This document shows positions 51,238 to 63,063 of a DNA stretch of 64,000 nt, in pieces. Made by a program: the position numbers and the translations under genes. The stretch covers positions 124,001-188,000 of the forward strand of contig NW_026570270.1 of NCBI RefSeq assembly GCF_019649055.1, written 5' to 3'. The notes below the pieces were generated by a model that was not told the DNA's origin, did not search any database, and saw only the letters and a list, made by a program, of their open reading frames with translations. Numbering within the stretch: position 1 is the stretch's first letter; each line of letters starts with the position of its first letter. The stretch comes from Paramacrobiotus metropolitanus (lineage: Eukaryota; Tardigrada; Eutardigrada; Parachela; Macrobiotidae).

Positions 51238-51663
51238 TGTGACAGCAGGCGAACAAAGGCTCACGATAGTGAGAGAAGGCTTTATTGTGGATAGCAATAA
51301 AGTGAGGAACCAAAACACAAAGGCTCGAGGTGCGAGCAGTATCGTGAAAGTACAGTGAATGATAATGCTAGTGAACAAAGTGAACGGCATATCGAGCCAA
51401 AGCATGGGAAAAGCCTATGCGGCATACTGGGCAGATCCAACACGAGCGAACGAACGCTGATAGGCCGAGATGGAGAAGTGGGGCGTGGCTCCGCCTACAT
51501 CGAGGCCGATGATTGGCCGAGACGTAAGGCTGGGCGGAAAGCTGCCTGAGTCGAGGCCGATCTAGCGCTCGACAGCGAGTGCGACTCGGTGTGAGTCAGC
51601 ACACCGGAAGCGGGACTGTCGCTGGCTGCCTGCTCGTAGGCTGCCATAGCGACTGGCCCAACA
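51238..51663 (-). repeat. 5' LTR of the element (right-hand)
   Basis: 426 bp, apparently identical to the left copy. In sense orientation it starts TGTTGGGCC and ends GTCACA. It contains a CCAAT box (GGCCAATCATCGG) and a GC-box-like GGCGGAGCCACGCCCC, and lower down an AATAAA. Several perfect hairpins occur near its 3' end, including CTCAC-GATA-GTGAG and GCTCG-AGGTG-CGAGC (+ strand reading). As the 5' LTR it would supply the promoter. Confidence 0.95.
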
Positions 51664-51667
51664 GTAG
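51664..51667. repeat. Target-site duplication, right copy
   Basis: GTAG directly after the right-hand LTR, matching 19933-19936. Confidence 0.85.
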
Positions 51668-52202
51668 CCACGTCATAGTGCATATATATTTCAGAATTTT
51701 AGCATTTCCATAACATATTGTTATTTGTTGGCTATATACCGTATTCTACACTGTGTAGCATATTACAATATAGTAAGTTGAGTTTCACTGTGGGTTCAAG
51801 GCTTCCGTACGTACTTCTTACAAGTTTAGCCATCGTACATTGCTGACCTGCCGTCGCTTGCATCCTTCCACCGTTTCAGAGTACAGGGGCAGTGTAGAAG
51901 GATTGTACTGTACGTAACAAATAGCCAATGGAGAAGGAACTGAAAGTTGCACGCGTTTGCTCAGCGCTCATAACGTTTACGCTGATTCGCTGAAGTGTTG
52001 AGCCTTCCTAGAAGTACAGTCTTACCATTATTCTCGAGGATTACCGATTTAGTGGATTACGGAGAAATGTAAATCTTAGGTTAACGTCACAATTCGAACC
52101 GTTTGGTATTAATTGCGAACGCGATTTCAGTGCTTCGTCATTACCCGTTTCGATCGGTCATCGTGATTTGTGATTAACACTTTTAACAGTAACTGCTGCG
52201 AA
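51668..52202. other. Promoter and 5' UTR region of the F-box gene
   Basis: About 535 bases between the retrotransposon and the ATG at 52203. Not repetitive; no TATA box or RNA gene recognised. The element inserted upstream of this gene in the opposite orientation, so its right LTR faces away from the gene. Confidence 0.4.
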
Positions 52203-54124
52203 ATGTTCCTAAAGGGCATCTGGCCTTATGGCGCTGTGGATGTCAGAGATAGCCAGGGACGAATCCTTCATGGATACGTGGTCGACACCAGGGGAAAAGA
52301 CGGTCTCATCGTGGACTTTGACTATCCCCAGCACCGTGCTGTTCTGGTTCCTCTTGCAAACTTCGTTGACGGCCATCTTTCCACGGGCTCTGGTGATCCT
52401 GCGCTGACCGTTGGAGATACCGTACAGGTGCTGTATCAGCTTTCTCCATTGGAGCCATGGTGCTGGCAACCCGCCACGATCGTAGAGGGAGGCAGCCATC
52501 ATGAGCATTGCGCGTATGACTACGCTTTTGTGGAGATCTGTATGCCGGACGGGAGGACGGTGCGGGATACGGTAGGATGGTGCCGTGTGCAGCCGACGGG
52601 TGACATGCCAGCGTGTCACTGGGAGAAATCACCCAATAAAGTCCCGTTCAAACGGTACACGGTACAGCAGGCACTTCTGTTTCCGCAGCTGCTGGCGGTA
52701 ACGCAGCTGCCGGACTTCAAGGCAAAGTGGAACAGGATGACCGAGACAATTGCCGTGGATGTGACTGAACGAGGAGGAGTTATTTGCCTAGCGCCATCGA
52801 AGCAAGCAGCGCTTTGCATCCAGGCTACTGTTGTAAGTTCTTGCCTGGGTTGCGATGTGGAACAATTTTCCAGCTGGTGGTTTTTTTCATACCAGGCATC
52901 GACAATATATCCCACTGGTGTGTTCGGATTGAACGCGTTGCTACAGAATGTCAGGAAGCGGAAACGGGAAGATGGTACGGACACGACAAATACCTCCATT
53001 CTGGTAAGTATTCGAAGAGATCCACTAGTTTCCACCTCGGTCTCATACATTACGGGAAACTGAATGTCCATTTGCACCGGACAGCTGTCGCGTACATGAT
53101 GCACGTCAAAGTTGGTATTTTTACCGTGCGTGTAAACCGGTGTTCCTGGTTTTGTGACTCATTGGCTATAGCGGGTTGCGCAACATAGTTAAGAAAGAGA
53201 GAGAGAAAGACAACGGTCAACGATGCTGCTCGCTGCTCAATCAGCTACAGCCAAAAACCGGTTTTAGGTGCAATCAACCTAATATGCAGCGTATAAGCGA
53301 CAACTGAGCGGTTTTATGAATGATTTCGTTGAACAGCGTTACTGAACTAAGGCCTGTACTGCAAGTTATCAGATATGTGGTTTGTTTGAAGAAACACAGA
53401 GAAGTTTTTTTGAATGGTTATGGTTTTGCAGGTGGGACCTGCAAAAGTGCATGCGCCTTGCGCACGCGCCGGTTTTCGCATGCATGGTTTGCCTGTTGAG
53501 CTGCTAGCGCGAATCTTCTCTTTCCTGAATGCCTGCGAACGTGTCAAAGCCAGTGCGACGTGCTCCGGATGGAACACCATCCTCAAATCCGCTCCGTTAG
53601 CCGCGTGGGTTGAGATCGATACCAACCACTGCAGTGACGAAATGGTGGCCGGTTTGGTGGACAAGATGGTGCGGCCGACCACCAGGACCCTGGTCATCAC
53701 CAGCATTGACCCGAAGGACTGCTGTATCCTCCGTCCCAGTCCCATCCATATTGTGCTCGACATTTTACACGCGAAAAACCTGAAGATCCCTTGGATCCTG
53801 CTGGCATCCTGTAACATCTGGAAGTCCTCGGTCTTGGGCTCGCAGGCCGGGGAGTGTCGAGCGGAATTGTCGGCACGGTGGAGTGGTGTCTGCGAAAAAC
53901 TGGTTCTGAAAGACACGGTGATCGGTGTTACATGGGTGGACCGCGAGGAAGTGGCGATTTCGGAATCAACGATGCAAAAATGGCAGTCGGGAGCGTTTGA
54001 CGGGTTCATTTGGAGGTTTTCAGATGGTGGCCGCTCGGAGTGGATTTCGGTTCATCGCCGCAAAGTGAAAATTATCAACACCCAGGTTAAAAGAGAATTA
54101 ACTGTGTTGGATCTTGTTGAGTAA
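52203..54124 (+). CDS. F-box protein with unfamiliar N-terminal domain
   Basis: Three phase-0 exons, 52203-52832, 52896-53003 and 53432-54124, encode 476 residues. The N-terminal 210 residues (MFLKGIWPYGAVDVRD..., GLIVDFDYPQHRAVLVPLANF, PWCWQPATIVE) have the small beta-strand feel of Tudor/Agenet chromatin readers but no clear signature. Exon 2 adds a basic patch (NVRKRKRED). Exon 3 begins with an F-box (LPVELLARIFSFLNACERVKA...WNTIL), the Skp1-binding module of SCF ubiquitin ligases, followed by a leucine-rich stretch without clear repeat period. The protein would recruit a target for ubiquitination through one of the flanking domains. Start chosen at the first ATG. Confidence 0.7.
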
Positions 54125-55336
54125 ATTGCCATGGCGCTGTTGCGTTTATTGTTGTGTTTTACTTTATTGCTTCATAGAAGGAAGATTTCCTGCTAGGTTG
54201 AAAACCGTTATTAGTTAGCTCGAGGTTGGTCGTAGCGGTTTGTGCAACGTTGTCTGTTTGAAATGTGCACTTTCAATTTTGCTGTTGCTGTTGCTTTTCA
54301 AGTTTGCTATTGTTTTCTCGATAATGCACTATGTAGACTTAATGTACATAGTACAATATGTAGGTTACATACGTTTATGAAGTGGTGCGCAACTTGTTTA
54401 AAAGTTGGTAGTACTTGGTACCGTTACTGTATAACTCATACACAGTAGACTCTAGCTGTTCGTGAAAGATCATACTACAGACAGATACTGGAAGGTTGCT
54501 CATGGTTGCTAAAAATAATCACAAACATACAAGCAGCTTGGCAGTGGTCTAATTCGCATTTCGTGTAAGAGATGCTGGTCTGCGCTTGAAGAGTTGAAGT
54601 TATACATAACTACGGTCATCGTGCTGCTGAAACGCAGTCTTACAAACACGATTCAGCTTTGAAGAAGATTCAATTATCTAAGGAGCTGACGAAAGCTTTT
54701 CTTGTTCATGATCATTTTTTCCTTTATTCGTACCAGAATGTTACTCTTTTGTTCTTCGCCATGATTATTCGTCATAGGTTAGTTGGTAGTTTTACGCGTG
54801 GATGAAGTTACTTACGAGTTACGCATGCGTTTTCTATACTTTATGTGTGTAAATGTAAATGGATTGCACCTTTTATGCACCTACGTGCAACAAAAAGTAT
54901 ACTGTTTCGAAAAGCCGTACATGTATAGTAGTTTGGCGCTGGTTAGTCTTTTTATCGCTTGTGTTATCAGCAAAATGAACTACTGTACTTAATAGTTGTG
55001 CTGCGCAAGTACATGCAAGTACCAGCACTCAGCATTGGTCGATTGCATCAGGAATAAGCGGTAATGTTTTCCAGCGATGGATTTACCTAGTATCATATCC
55101 ACAAACCGAGAACCAGCTACAGTATCGTGCCGTACAGAGGAAGTACCCCGGCTGTTACATCATGGTCGGTGGGCAGTTAATCCATCGTTCGTTCGATCAA
55201 ACGCTGCCTGCATATCTTTAAGCGATAACGCAAATCAAAATACGCGTATGTGCGCTTGATGCAGAGGACTGAGAAACTGAAAGCACGAGTTTCCTACAAC
55301 ATTATTGATCCATCTGTCGCGAAGCAAATTAACAAA
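54125..55336. other. Intergenic region
   Basis: 1.2 kb between the F-box gene and the UGT gene on the same strand. No further exon, RNA gene or repeat recognised. In-frame ATGs of the UGT ORF at 55250 and 55259 lie in this stretch and may be used instead of 55337. Confidence 0.35.
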
Positions 55337-57261
55337 ATGTCTGAAACAGAACAGCCTGTTACCGAGAAAAAACACGTCCTTTTTCTCTCATCGGCGGTAT
55401 TTGGGCACCTTCTGCCGCTTCTGCAACTAGCCCGCAAAACCAGTCAAATCCACGATGTGACTTTTATCGTCTCGCAGCTGCGAATCCGTCAATTACGTGA
55501 ACGAGGCGTTCTAACTAAAGAAGACGAAGCGACAATCTGTATGGTTGGTTTAATCGACGGTCTCGAAGAAAGCGGTGATTACGAAGGGTCTATCGAAGGT
55601 CTGTTTGCCATGATCGAAAAAGAGCGCGAGCTAACCGATCAACTTTTTCCGGTTCTGCCGTGCACAGCGGACTCGGCGATCACTAACACCAAGCTGGCAT
55701 TACTAGACCGACCGTTACCGCGACCGGTCGATGTCGTTGTCGCCGAGTGGGCAGTATTCTTCAGCGGTGATGTGCTCATTGACCGCGGCGTCAAATGTCT
55801 TCTGTTCTATGCGTTCTCCGCGTTGATATCCATCAATAAAGTGGATGTGGATGAGAACACCCCGGAGCTGCCGAATGACGCCTTCTTCTCGGACTGGGAA
55901 CGCTATGACGATGTCTCCATTACCGGCGTGCCGGAACTGTACAAGAAGGCGATTTGTAAGAGTCGTCAGCGACAAGTGAGAATGTTGCAGGGAGTCTCGG
56001 GATTCGTTTGTCACTCGCTGGAAGAGTTGGAGCCGGATGGTTTGCAACGGTTCCAGACACACTGGCAGACCAAAGGACGGCCGGTCAGGTTTGTCGCACC
56101 TTTGTTTGGTAAGGAGATGGCTAAAGGCGGAGAGGACTTCGTGAATCAGTGGCTGGATAAACAAGCAGAACGCAGTGTGCTGTATGTCAGTTTTGGATCG
56201 ACAGCGCTGCCGTCGGTCGAGCAAGTCCAAGGTATGGCATGTAACAGCTAGATTTTTATATGCACCTACGGGATGTGGGAATGGTATTGGTGACCGCTTC
56301 GCACATCCTGTGATTAATGCAAACATATGACTGGAATTACTGGATCACTATAAACTGCCAACTTATTACTGCTAACAAAAAATTAAATAAAGCGAATTGA
56401 TAATCTGCTTGGGTGATAATAGTCATCATAATACCCTCCCACAATGCACGTACATACGTCTGCATGGCTCTACTTTACCTTTGCTGATTTAAAAAAAGAC
56501 GAGAAAGTCTTCCAAACTGATTGCATTTCATCGTAATTTCTAACAAGAGGCAACTCAACAACGTTTACAAGCACAATGTGGCGTTGCACTACGATTTCTC
56601 TCCATACAGCTACTGCTCGTACGAATTGACTTCCACGGAGGTCGACTGGCGGTGAACGACCAGGGAAGTCTTTCATGTTATGGCCAAAACATGAAAGACT
56701 TCTCTGGTCGGCCACCGCCAGTCGAAAGCGTCAATCGGGAAAGTATATTTTGCAGAGATTGCCAAATCGCTGCTGCTTTTAAAGAAACCGTTCATCTGGT
56801 CCTTGAAACCGGCCGAACATTCCCACCTGCCGCCAGAACTGCAAGCCTCCATTGCTAGCCAATCGCTATCCAGCACCGGTCTGATTTTGCCCTGGGTGCC
56901 TCAACGCAACCTTTTAGCCCACAAATCCACCGGCGTGTTCTTGACACATGCCGGATGGAACAGCGTGCTGGAAGGTCTCGATGCCGGCGTACCCATGGTC
57001 TGCTGGCCCTTGCTGGCCGATCAGTATCCCAATGCGGAAAGACTAGTCAAGCGGGGTGTGGCGCTCACGGTGCCGGGAACCGGGATGAAGTTTTCACGCA
57101 CGGTGCCAGCGGAAGAGGTCGTTGATATTGTCAGTACTGTGTTTGGAGATGATAAATTTACAAGGCGTGCTTTCACAACCGGTCAGATTTTTAAGACGGC
57201 TGCAATGCCTGGTGGTAGTTCGTACAAAGCCGTCCACAGATTCATATATGATGATATTTAA
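55337..57261 (+). CDS. UDP-glycosyltransferase, plant-like family 1
   Basis: Two exons, 55337-56231 and 56756-57261, joined in phase 1, give 466 residues. The enzyme moves a sugar from a UDP-sugar to small lipophilic acceptors (detoxification). N-terminal Rossmann half has FGHLLPLLQLA with the catalytic His of the family. The C-terminal half carries a 44-residue PSPG box (residues 345-388) starting WVPQRNLLAHKS and containing THAGWNSVLEGLDAGVPMVCWPLLADQ-type residues, the form seen in plants; animal UGTs have a different middle and end with a TM helix. None is visible here,and no signal peptide, so the enzyme should be cytosolic, as in plants. Start set at 55337 because the first strand (HVLFLS) follows closely; ATGs at 55250 and 55259 would add 26-29 residues. 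Confidence 0.8.
56642..56725. repeat. Long inverted repeat in the UGT intron
   Basis: Two nearly perfect arms of about 38 bases starting TCGACTGGCGGTG and ending CACCGCCAGTCGA, around a short centre (ATGGCC). The right arm ends about 30 bases before the 3' splice site. The transcript could form a stable hairpin. Confidence 0.8.
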
Positions 57262-59368
57262 TGGTTGTTCCATTTCTTGCAAATTTTTTACAGTTACTGA
57301 ATTTTTAATAGCAGCGTGCTAATCTAGTTAATTAACTTCTGTCACATTGTTATGATAAATGCCAGTAATAATAACCCCGCAATAAGCAATTTGACTTGAA
57401 AGCCTTTGATTCCGCTGTGCACTGTCTCACTTGCGGACTTCGCAAAATGCGCATGATTAAAGAGATTCGGGTAGTTTACCGGTTTTGGACTCTTGCTCGC
57501 GATTATCCTGGACCTGGATCCATGTGAATATGACATTAATCCACGAAAGTGTTCAGTTTGATTCACCCCAGTGCGTACTATAGCTTAAGAAATGTAGAAA
57601 TAATTTTAATATGGAGAAAAGAAAGTTTATGAATAAAATGATTTCGGATCGACTATCCCATACAAAGGCTCTGCAGCGTGCGCTTTAGCTCACGATCAGG
57701 GATTCTGGTTACCGCGAGCATCTCACTGCATCTCCATTCCCGTTTGTACAAGCCTGTCGACAAATTGAACATGTAAAGGTACGTCTGTTTGTACAGGTAA
57801 CGCGGAATTAGCGTGATGTTACCGACTTGCCTCTTGCCGCAATGGCCACTACACTACATTTAGCTAATAACAAATTGTTGGCCGCAGTTAGACCGTCTGT
57901 CACCGGCTTCCATCCAGTCATCATTCTTATTAATTTTAACAATACCGGTGTGACCGAATATTTGGCTTTCTTCAGCCATGCCCAATGCATGTAATGCGTA
58001 AACAGTGTGGCGTGGTGCGCCGTGGTGCGGAGATGGGAGACTGGCATAGCCCACAAATTTGTAATTTTCACTGTATTTTTGTATGCTCAGTTTGTCGACA
58101 GCCCTTACAATGAGAACATGGAATTAATCGTGTTTATGTAGTTTTTTTTCACATCAGCGCGGTGCAAACATTTACGTAACACAATTATACCCCTTCGATA
58201 TTACCAACCAGTGCAATATTTACGTAAGTAATTAACGCTAAATCTTTTAAGCACCCAGCAGTATTGTTGGAATGTCAGATCCGTACACAGTGACACACGT
58301 GTGCCGCATTCACAGCTCCTCGCACCTCCATTCAGCGCCTGTCATATTTGTCCATATCCCTGTCATGTCGCATGCCGTAATGCCCACCTCCCCATCAGCT
58401 GACCATATCGGAAGTAATTGCTGGCCCCGGCATCCCCAACCCAGGAAGCACTTCCTGCAATTATAGCTCTATTGATACATCCGGCACTGTCATCTTCGCC
58501 AAAGCAATTAAAACTTTATATATACACAATGTCGTCTGTCAAGCGGCGCGTAATTCGTTCCAACTGTCATAACAACTCCCCATAAAAATTAACCAAATCA
58601 ATGCAGCCTCGTGTACATTTTAAACGACTTCCCCTTCTCTACATCAGTCGGCGGGTCATATTTTTCACGGTCGCGTGACACGCGGGGTGATCGAACAAGC
58701 CGCCACCCCGCGCTTTTTCTCTTCCTCCCCAGCTAATCGCCTTATCGCATCCCTTCATTATTAATTCTTTTGTACAGATTCCGCTTCATATGCAGCGTGG
58801 TAACTAAGTAGCTCTCCTTGAAAATTTCCACTTGATCGATTTACGATCAATTACCATCTTTTATCACCCGCCGGCCGACCATCCCATTAAAACGCTTTAC
58901 GGCCGCGCCATAACATCCGATCCTGTTCCCCGTCAATGAGGAGATCGCGAGCAGCCGTTGTGGTCTATTTAAGTAACAATCACCGTGGTGCTGCGTAGCA
59001 GTGGACACGCTTTAGTGTCTCGGCTGATTATGCAATCGGCATCCTAAGTGGAGCATATCGGCATTCCGACGGCGGTAGATGTTTTGTTGTCGTGCTTGTC
59101 TGCGGCGTGATCGGAACGGGTAAACCGTAACGCGACATAATAGTGTGTACTACGTGATGCATCCGTCGGAATCCACCCACTGTTTGCCGCGCCGCTGCGG
59201 GAGCGTTTTTTCATCGCGGCTGTAAATTGTTTGGGAAGCCGTAGTTTTTTCTTGGTTAAATCAAAATTCAGACAAGCGGACGTTTGGTTTAGTAATATAC
59301 AGCTTCGCAACTTCCGGTCTTTTCCGGTCCAGAAGAGGTCGCGCCGGATTCGGCGCGCGCTGGATAAA
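57262..59368. other. Intergenic region
   Basis: 2.1 kb between the UGT and GPCR genes. It includes the GPCR promoter and 5' UTR. No exon, RNA gene or clear repeat seen; the small ORFs have no protein-like pattern. Confidence 0.35.
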
Positions 59369-62300
59369 ATGCAGCAGCTATTTAACAACACCATTAATCC
59401 CGTTTTTGTGTTCAATGATTCGGCGTTCGACCAGTTGTCCCGTTTCGATTCCTGTGGATTTCCCCGGTTAAAGGACATGTCCGCCGAATCACGACGGGCT
59501 ATTAAAGACATGCAGCTGGTGACGACGATCTCCTATCCCATCTTCCTGATTATCGGGACGATCGGCAACAGTCTGGGAATTGGACTGTTGGTGCGCAGCC
59601 GGCAGATCGCGCGGGCGGCTGGACACCGGACAAATCTCAGTCCGCGGGATATCTTCCTGGTGGCGTTATTTATTACGGATCTGATCTACTTGTAAGTGAA
59701 TGAAGTTCAGTCTTCGCATAAAATTAAATGAGCTGAAGAATGTATGGCGCTGACAACGAGCATCGCTTTACAGTTTACACACATACCGTGCATAGCAAAG
59801 CGATGATTAAGCCGCGGGAGCAAGAATTTCACAAGCATTTGAAGATACGCATGGCCATTTTACTGCTTTGTATAATATGAGCCTTATAAAATGATTTATC
59901 TTTACGAGCAACGTAGCCTCGTAACGCAAATTACATATATATTTCCACTTTAAAATCTGTTAATTTAAAATCTGCGTAGATATTGAACAAATTCTGTTAT
60001 GCCAACTGCCAAGTTAACTACCGTCGTAAATCGCACAAATTCTCATGAAACCGTCAAGAAAAATTTATAGAGATCATTATGCAATGATAAATTTAATTAT
60101 TTACGGGATTTAACCTAATTACTGAACAGATTAATATTTTGGTGACCTCAGGTGAAAGCATCAAGGTATTTGAGTAAAACGCGAGTGCTGTTAATACAGC
60201 TGGAATCCATGAAGATAAAAATAATGATACGAGTATGCAAAGTTAATGGTAATGGTTTATACTTTTTTGAAGCGAATAGCTAGCACGTTTCCACGATAGG
60301 GTATTGCTACATAAGGAGTTATTGCACCGTGTTTTTAAATCGTGTAAATAAACATCAGATTCACAGTAAAAATTTCCCTGCTTGCATTGCGTTGTTAGTT
60401 AACGGATAATAAAAACAGGGCGTAAATATATAAACAATATAAGTTTTCGTACGAAATACAAGAACGGAAAACGATGAACTCGTAAGTCCTGGAGATATAA
60501 ATGTGTCTTGAACCGAATAGTCGAGTACCAAATAATGCAATAAGCGATTTTTACTTTAAGGTGGGTATTTTTGATGGTCTCATGGGGCACCGGACTCCTT
60601 GTGGGACATGGTGACCCCACCAAAGCCCTGCCCTTCATTAATTTCCATTTGGCGACGAACGGTATTTGGATGTACATGTTGACCATCACGATCTTCGCTT
60701 CGCACGGGTAATCACACCTTTTTCTAACAGCTGACAATTTATTCATCATGATTTCGGCAAACGGTGTTTTCGGGGAGCTTCGCTGTCATTATTGCGCAAC
60801 CAACCGTGAAATTTTATTTCACGTTGCGTGACCGTGGTATACAGATTACGCTCATTAATTCTGTCAGTACCGTATGATTATAATTTACTGCGCCCGGTAC
60901 ACACGATGAAAACAGGGATTTTCCTGTGTTGACAGCATCCTGGTGATGTTCTCCATTGACCGCTACCTGGCCATGATTAAGCCCATCCACCACAGCGTCT
61001 CCATCAAGATCCGCAAGCGCATCTGTTTCGGGTTGGTGGGCCTGACGTACTTCGCCGCGGCGGTGATCTGCATGGTGTCGCCCTTTGTCTACTATTATGT
61101 GCTGGAGCATGGTCGGCCGGGCGGAAATAGTAACCTACCCCGCCATTATCAGGCCTGGATTAATGTCGATAAATGGTTTGACGTATGTTACAGGCGGAAG
61201 CCGTTCAATACCTCATTAGCGAACCCTAACGATGTATGGGGTTATGTAAGGGAAGCCGCACAGACGGCCTAACGCCGATGTGGGCACGCTACGCACATAA
61301 GCAATCCGATAATCATTCCTGACAAATAATGATGATCGCCAGCGCATGCATGAGCAACTAAAACGTCTGTTAAGAGAATGCCGTTAAAAGCAATGTCACT
61401 TGTTTTTTAACCCAGTCGCAAATAAAGCAGAAAATGGTTTAGTTCGAACCTTAAAATATAGAAAATGACATATTTTGTGCACGCGTTATTTCAAAAGGTC
61501 AACGCAATTTCTATAAAATTCGGTAAATCCTTGACACCACGAAGTCCGCAACTGCATGAAACGGAATATAATAATTCTTGAAGAATTAATTTTTCAGCTG
61601 TAATACAGCTCCTATATATCGTAAATTAGTTAATAAATAATGGAATATGCTTTTATCTCTATAGTTTTGTACTGAATACCAAGCTAGGTACTGGAACCAT
61701 AAGGTCCTTCTTAATACAACAATTACATAACTGTGCTTGCATATAATTATTTGTACACAATTATTATTACTTAAGTCTATAATATAATATATTAAATATA
61801 CAAATTATTTGACAAATGATTAGTCTAGTTAACTATAATCGGATCAAATTCTAAGTCAGTAACCCGGTAACCGAACACTCTGTAGGTCATGTTTCGCGTT
61901 GGACCGGCACTGATCATCATCATCGCCAACATCCTTATCATCTGGAAGCTGTACCGCTCCCGCAACGTAACCGGACGCCGCATCGAAGTACACCACGGCG
62001 TGCATAAGAAGGAGATCACCATCGTATACAGTAACGGCAATAACCCGCACCTCCAGTTTCCCCAGCCCCAAGCCATGCGTTCCCCGCTGACTATCCTGTT
62101 CAGCAGCTGCGCCTTCTACCTGGTGACGAACGCCTTCGACATTGTCCTGGCGATCATGGAGATGATGACCCTGCAGCCGATCTGCGCGTTCCCGCATACG
62201 GATTTCCAGAAATATGTCGATCAGCATCTGCCGATTTTTCTCCTCTTCAAAAATTCCTACTACACCTTCTCCTTTCTGTTCTACATTGGGATACAGGTCA

Positions 62301-62374
62301 ATCTGTACCGGAAGATGAAGACGCGCTTGTCCAGCAGTCTACGCTCGCGCAGCAGCCTCACAACGAAATCGTAG
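59369..62374 (+). CDS. Rhodopsin-family G-protein-coupled receptor
   Basis: Four exons, 59369-59691, 60561-60707, 60936-61245 and 61886-62374, with phases 2, 2, 0, give 422 residues. Helix 1 contains the conserved Asn of GTIGNSLG; helix 2 carries LVALFITDLIYL; helix 3 ends in the DRY motif (SIDRYLAMIKP), the G-protein switch. Helix 5 is PALIIIIANILIIWKL, helix 6 ILFSSCAFYLVTNAF, helix 7 NSYYTFSFLFYIGIQ, where the usual NPxxY is replaced. An N-glycosylation site (NNT) lies near the N-terminus. The shape fits peptide-type receptors (FMRFamide-like), but the ligand cannot be told. Start chosen at the ATG (59369) that gives a short extracellular N-terminus. Neighbours give no functional hint. Confidence 0.75.
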
Positions 62375-63063
62375 TGACGGGAAAACTTGCATGCTTAATT
62401 TTCGTCATTCATGCTTGGTTTTCAGTTTAGCAAAGCCATGCTATGCTCTTTTACACTCTTACCGCTTGTTATCTGCTTTAGCTGACGTAAAGTACAACTT
62501 TATCGGCTTTGAAAATGTATGATAATTTTAACAAAACTGCAACGCTGTCCCAATAATTACATTGTAACTGGCGAGAGCGTAAATCCAGTTCAATTCTTAG
62601 CTTATGTGAGTACAGTGTTGCAGAGAAATGAGATTATTTGTGGAAATACAGTATACCGCAAAAGCTATGTATAATTTTGGCTTCTACACTGGCTTCTAGT
62701 CAGTTCATGGGCAGTGCTTTAAATTCATGAGTGTGGAGTATATTTTGAGAAGTAGAAAACGTTCTCGAAGTACTCGTAGCATATATAAGAACGGTACCTC
62801 AGTACCTGTACTTTGACATTTGGTCCAGAGTAATCCGTCTAGAGAACCGCACATGTATGTACTTGTGGTTTTATCTGATAATAAAAAAACCGAAAAGCGC
62901 TTGCACGGCAATGAAAAGTGTTATTATCGTTGTCTCCGTTATACCGTTATGTGTTTTTACTTCTGAATTTTTCGATTTTTCTTATCAGAAGCCAGTAAAC
63001 ATAGAAACGCACGTCGAAATATTTAATATCTACGGTCTACGTTTATCAAAGTTCGATTTGAAA
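62375..63063. other. Intergenic region
   Basis: Contains the 3' UTR of the GPCR and the promoter and 5' UTR of the next gene. An in-frame ATG at 62911 would extend the next protein by 51 residues. Nothing else recognised. Confidence 0.35.

Larger units (their letters stand above)
19937..51663 (-). mobile_element. Giant Ty3-type LTR retrotransposon, about 31.7 kb, recent insertion
   Basis: Bounded by two direct 426-bp LTRs (TG...CA) at 19937-20362 and 51238-51663, with GTAG at 19933-19936 and 51664-51667 as the target duplication. All ORFs run on the minus strand, so the 5' LTR is the right-hand one. Order in sense direction: leader, ORF1, gag, pro, pol, accessory ORFs 6-12, 4.7-kb structured 3' region. 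RT then RNase H then integrase is the Ty3/gypsy order. Typical members are 5-10 kb, so this is several times larger; giant Ty3 elements are known (for example Ogre in plants and Burro in planarians), but I recognise none of the accessory proteins. LTR identity implies an insertion too young to have gathered differences. Several stops and frame changes inside leave open whether this copy is autonomous. Confidence 0.95.

Noticed and set aside
59044-59511. 155-codon minus-strand ORF overlapping the first GPCR exon
   Set aside because: Antisense shadow; the plus strand has a clear TM1 helix and splice donor.
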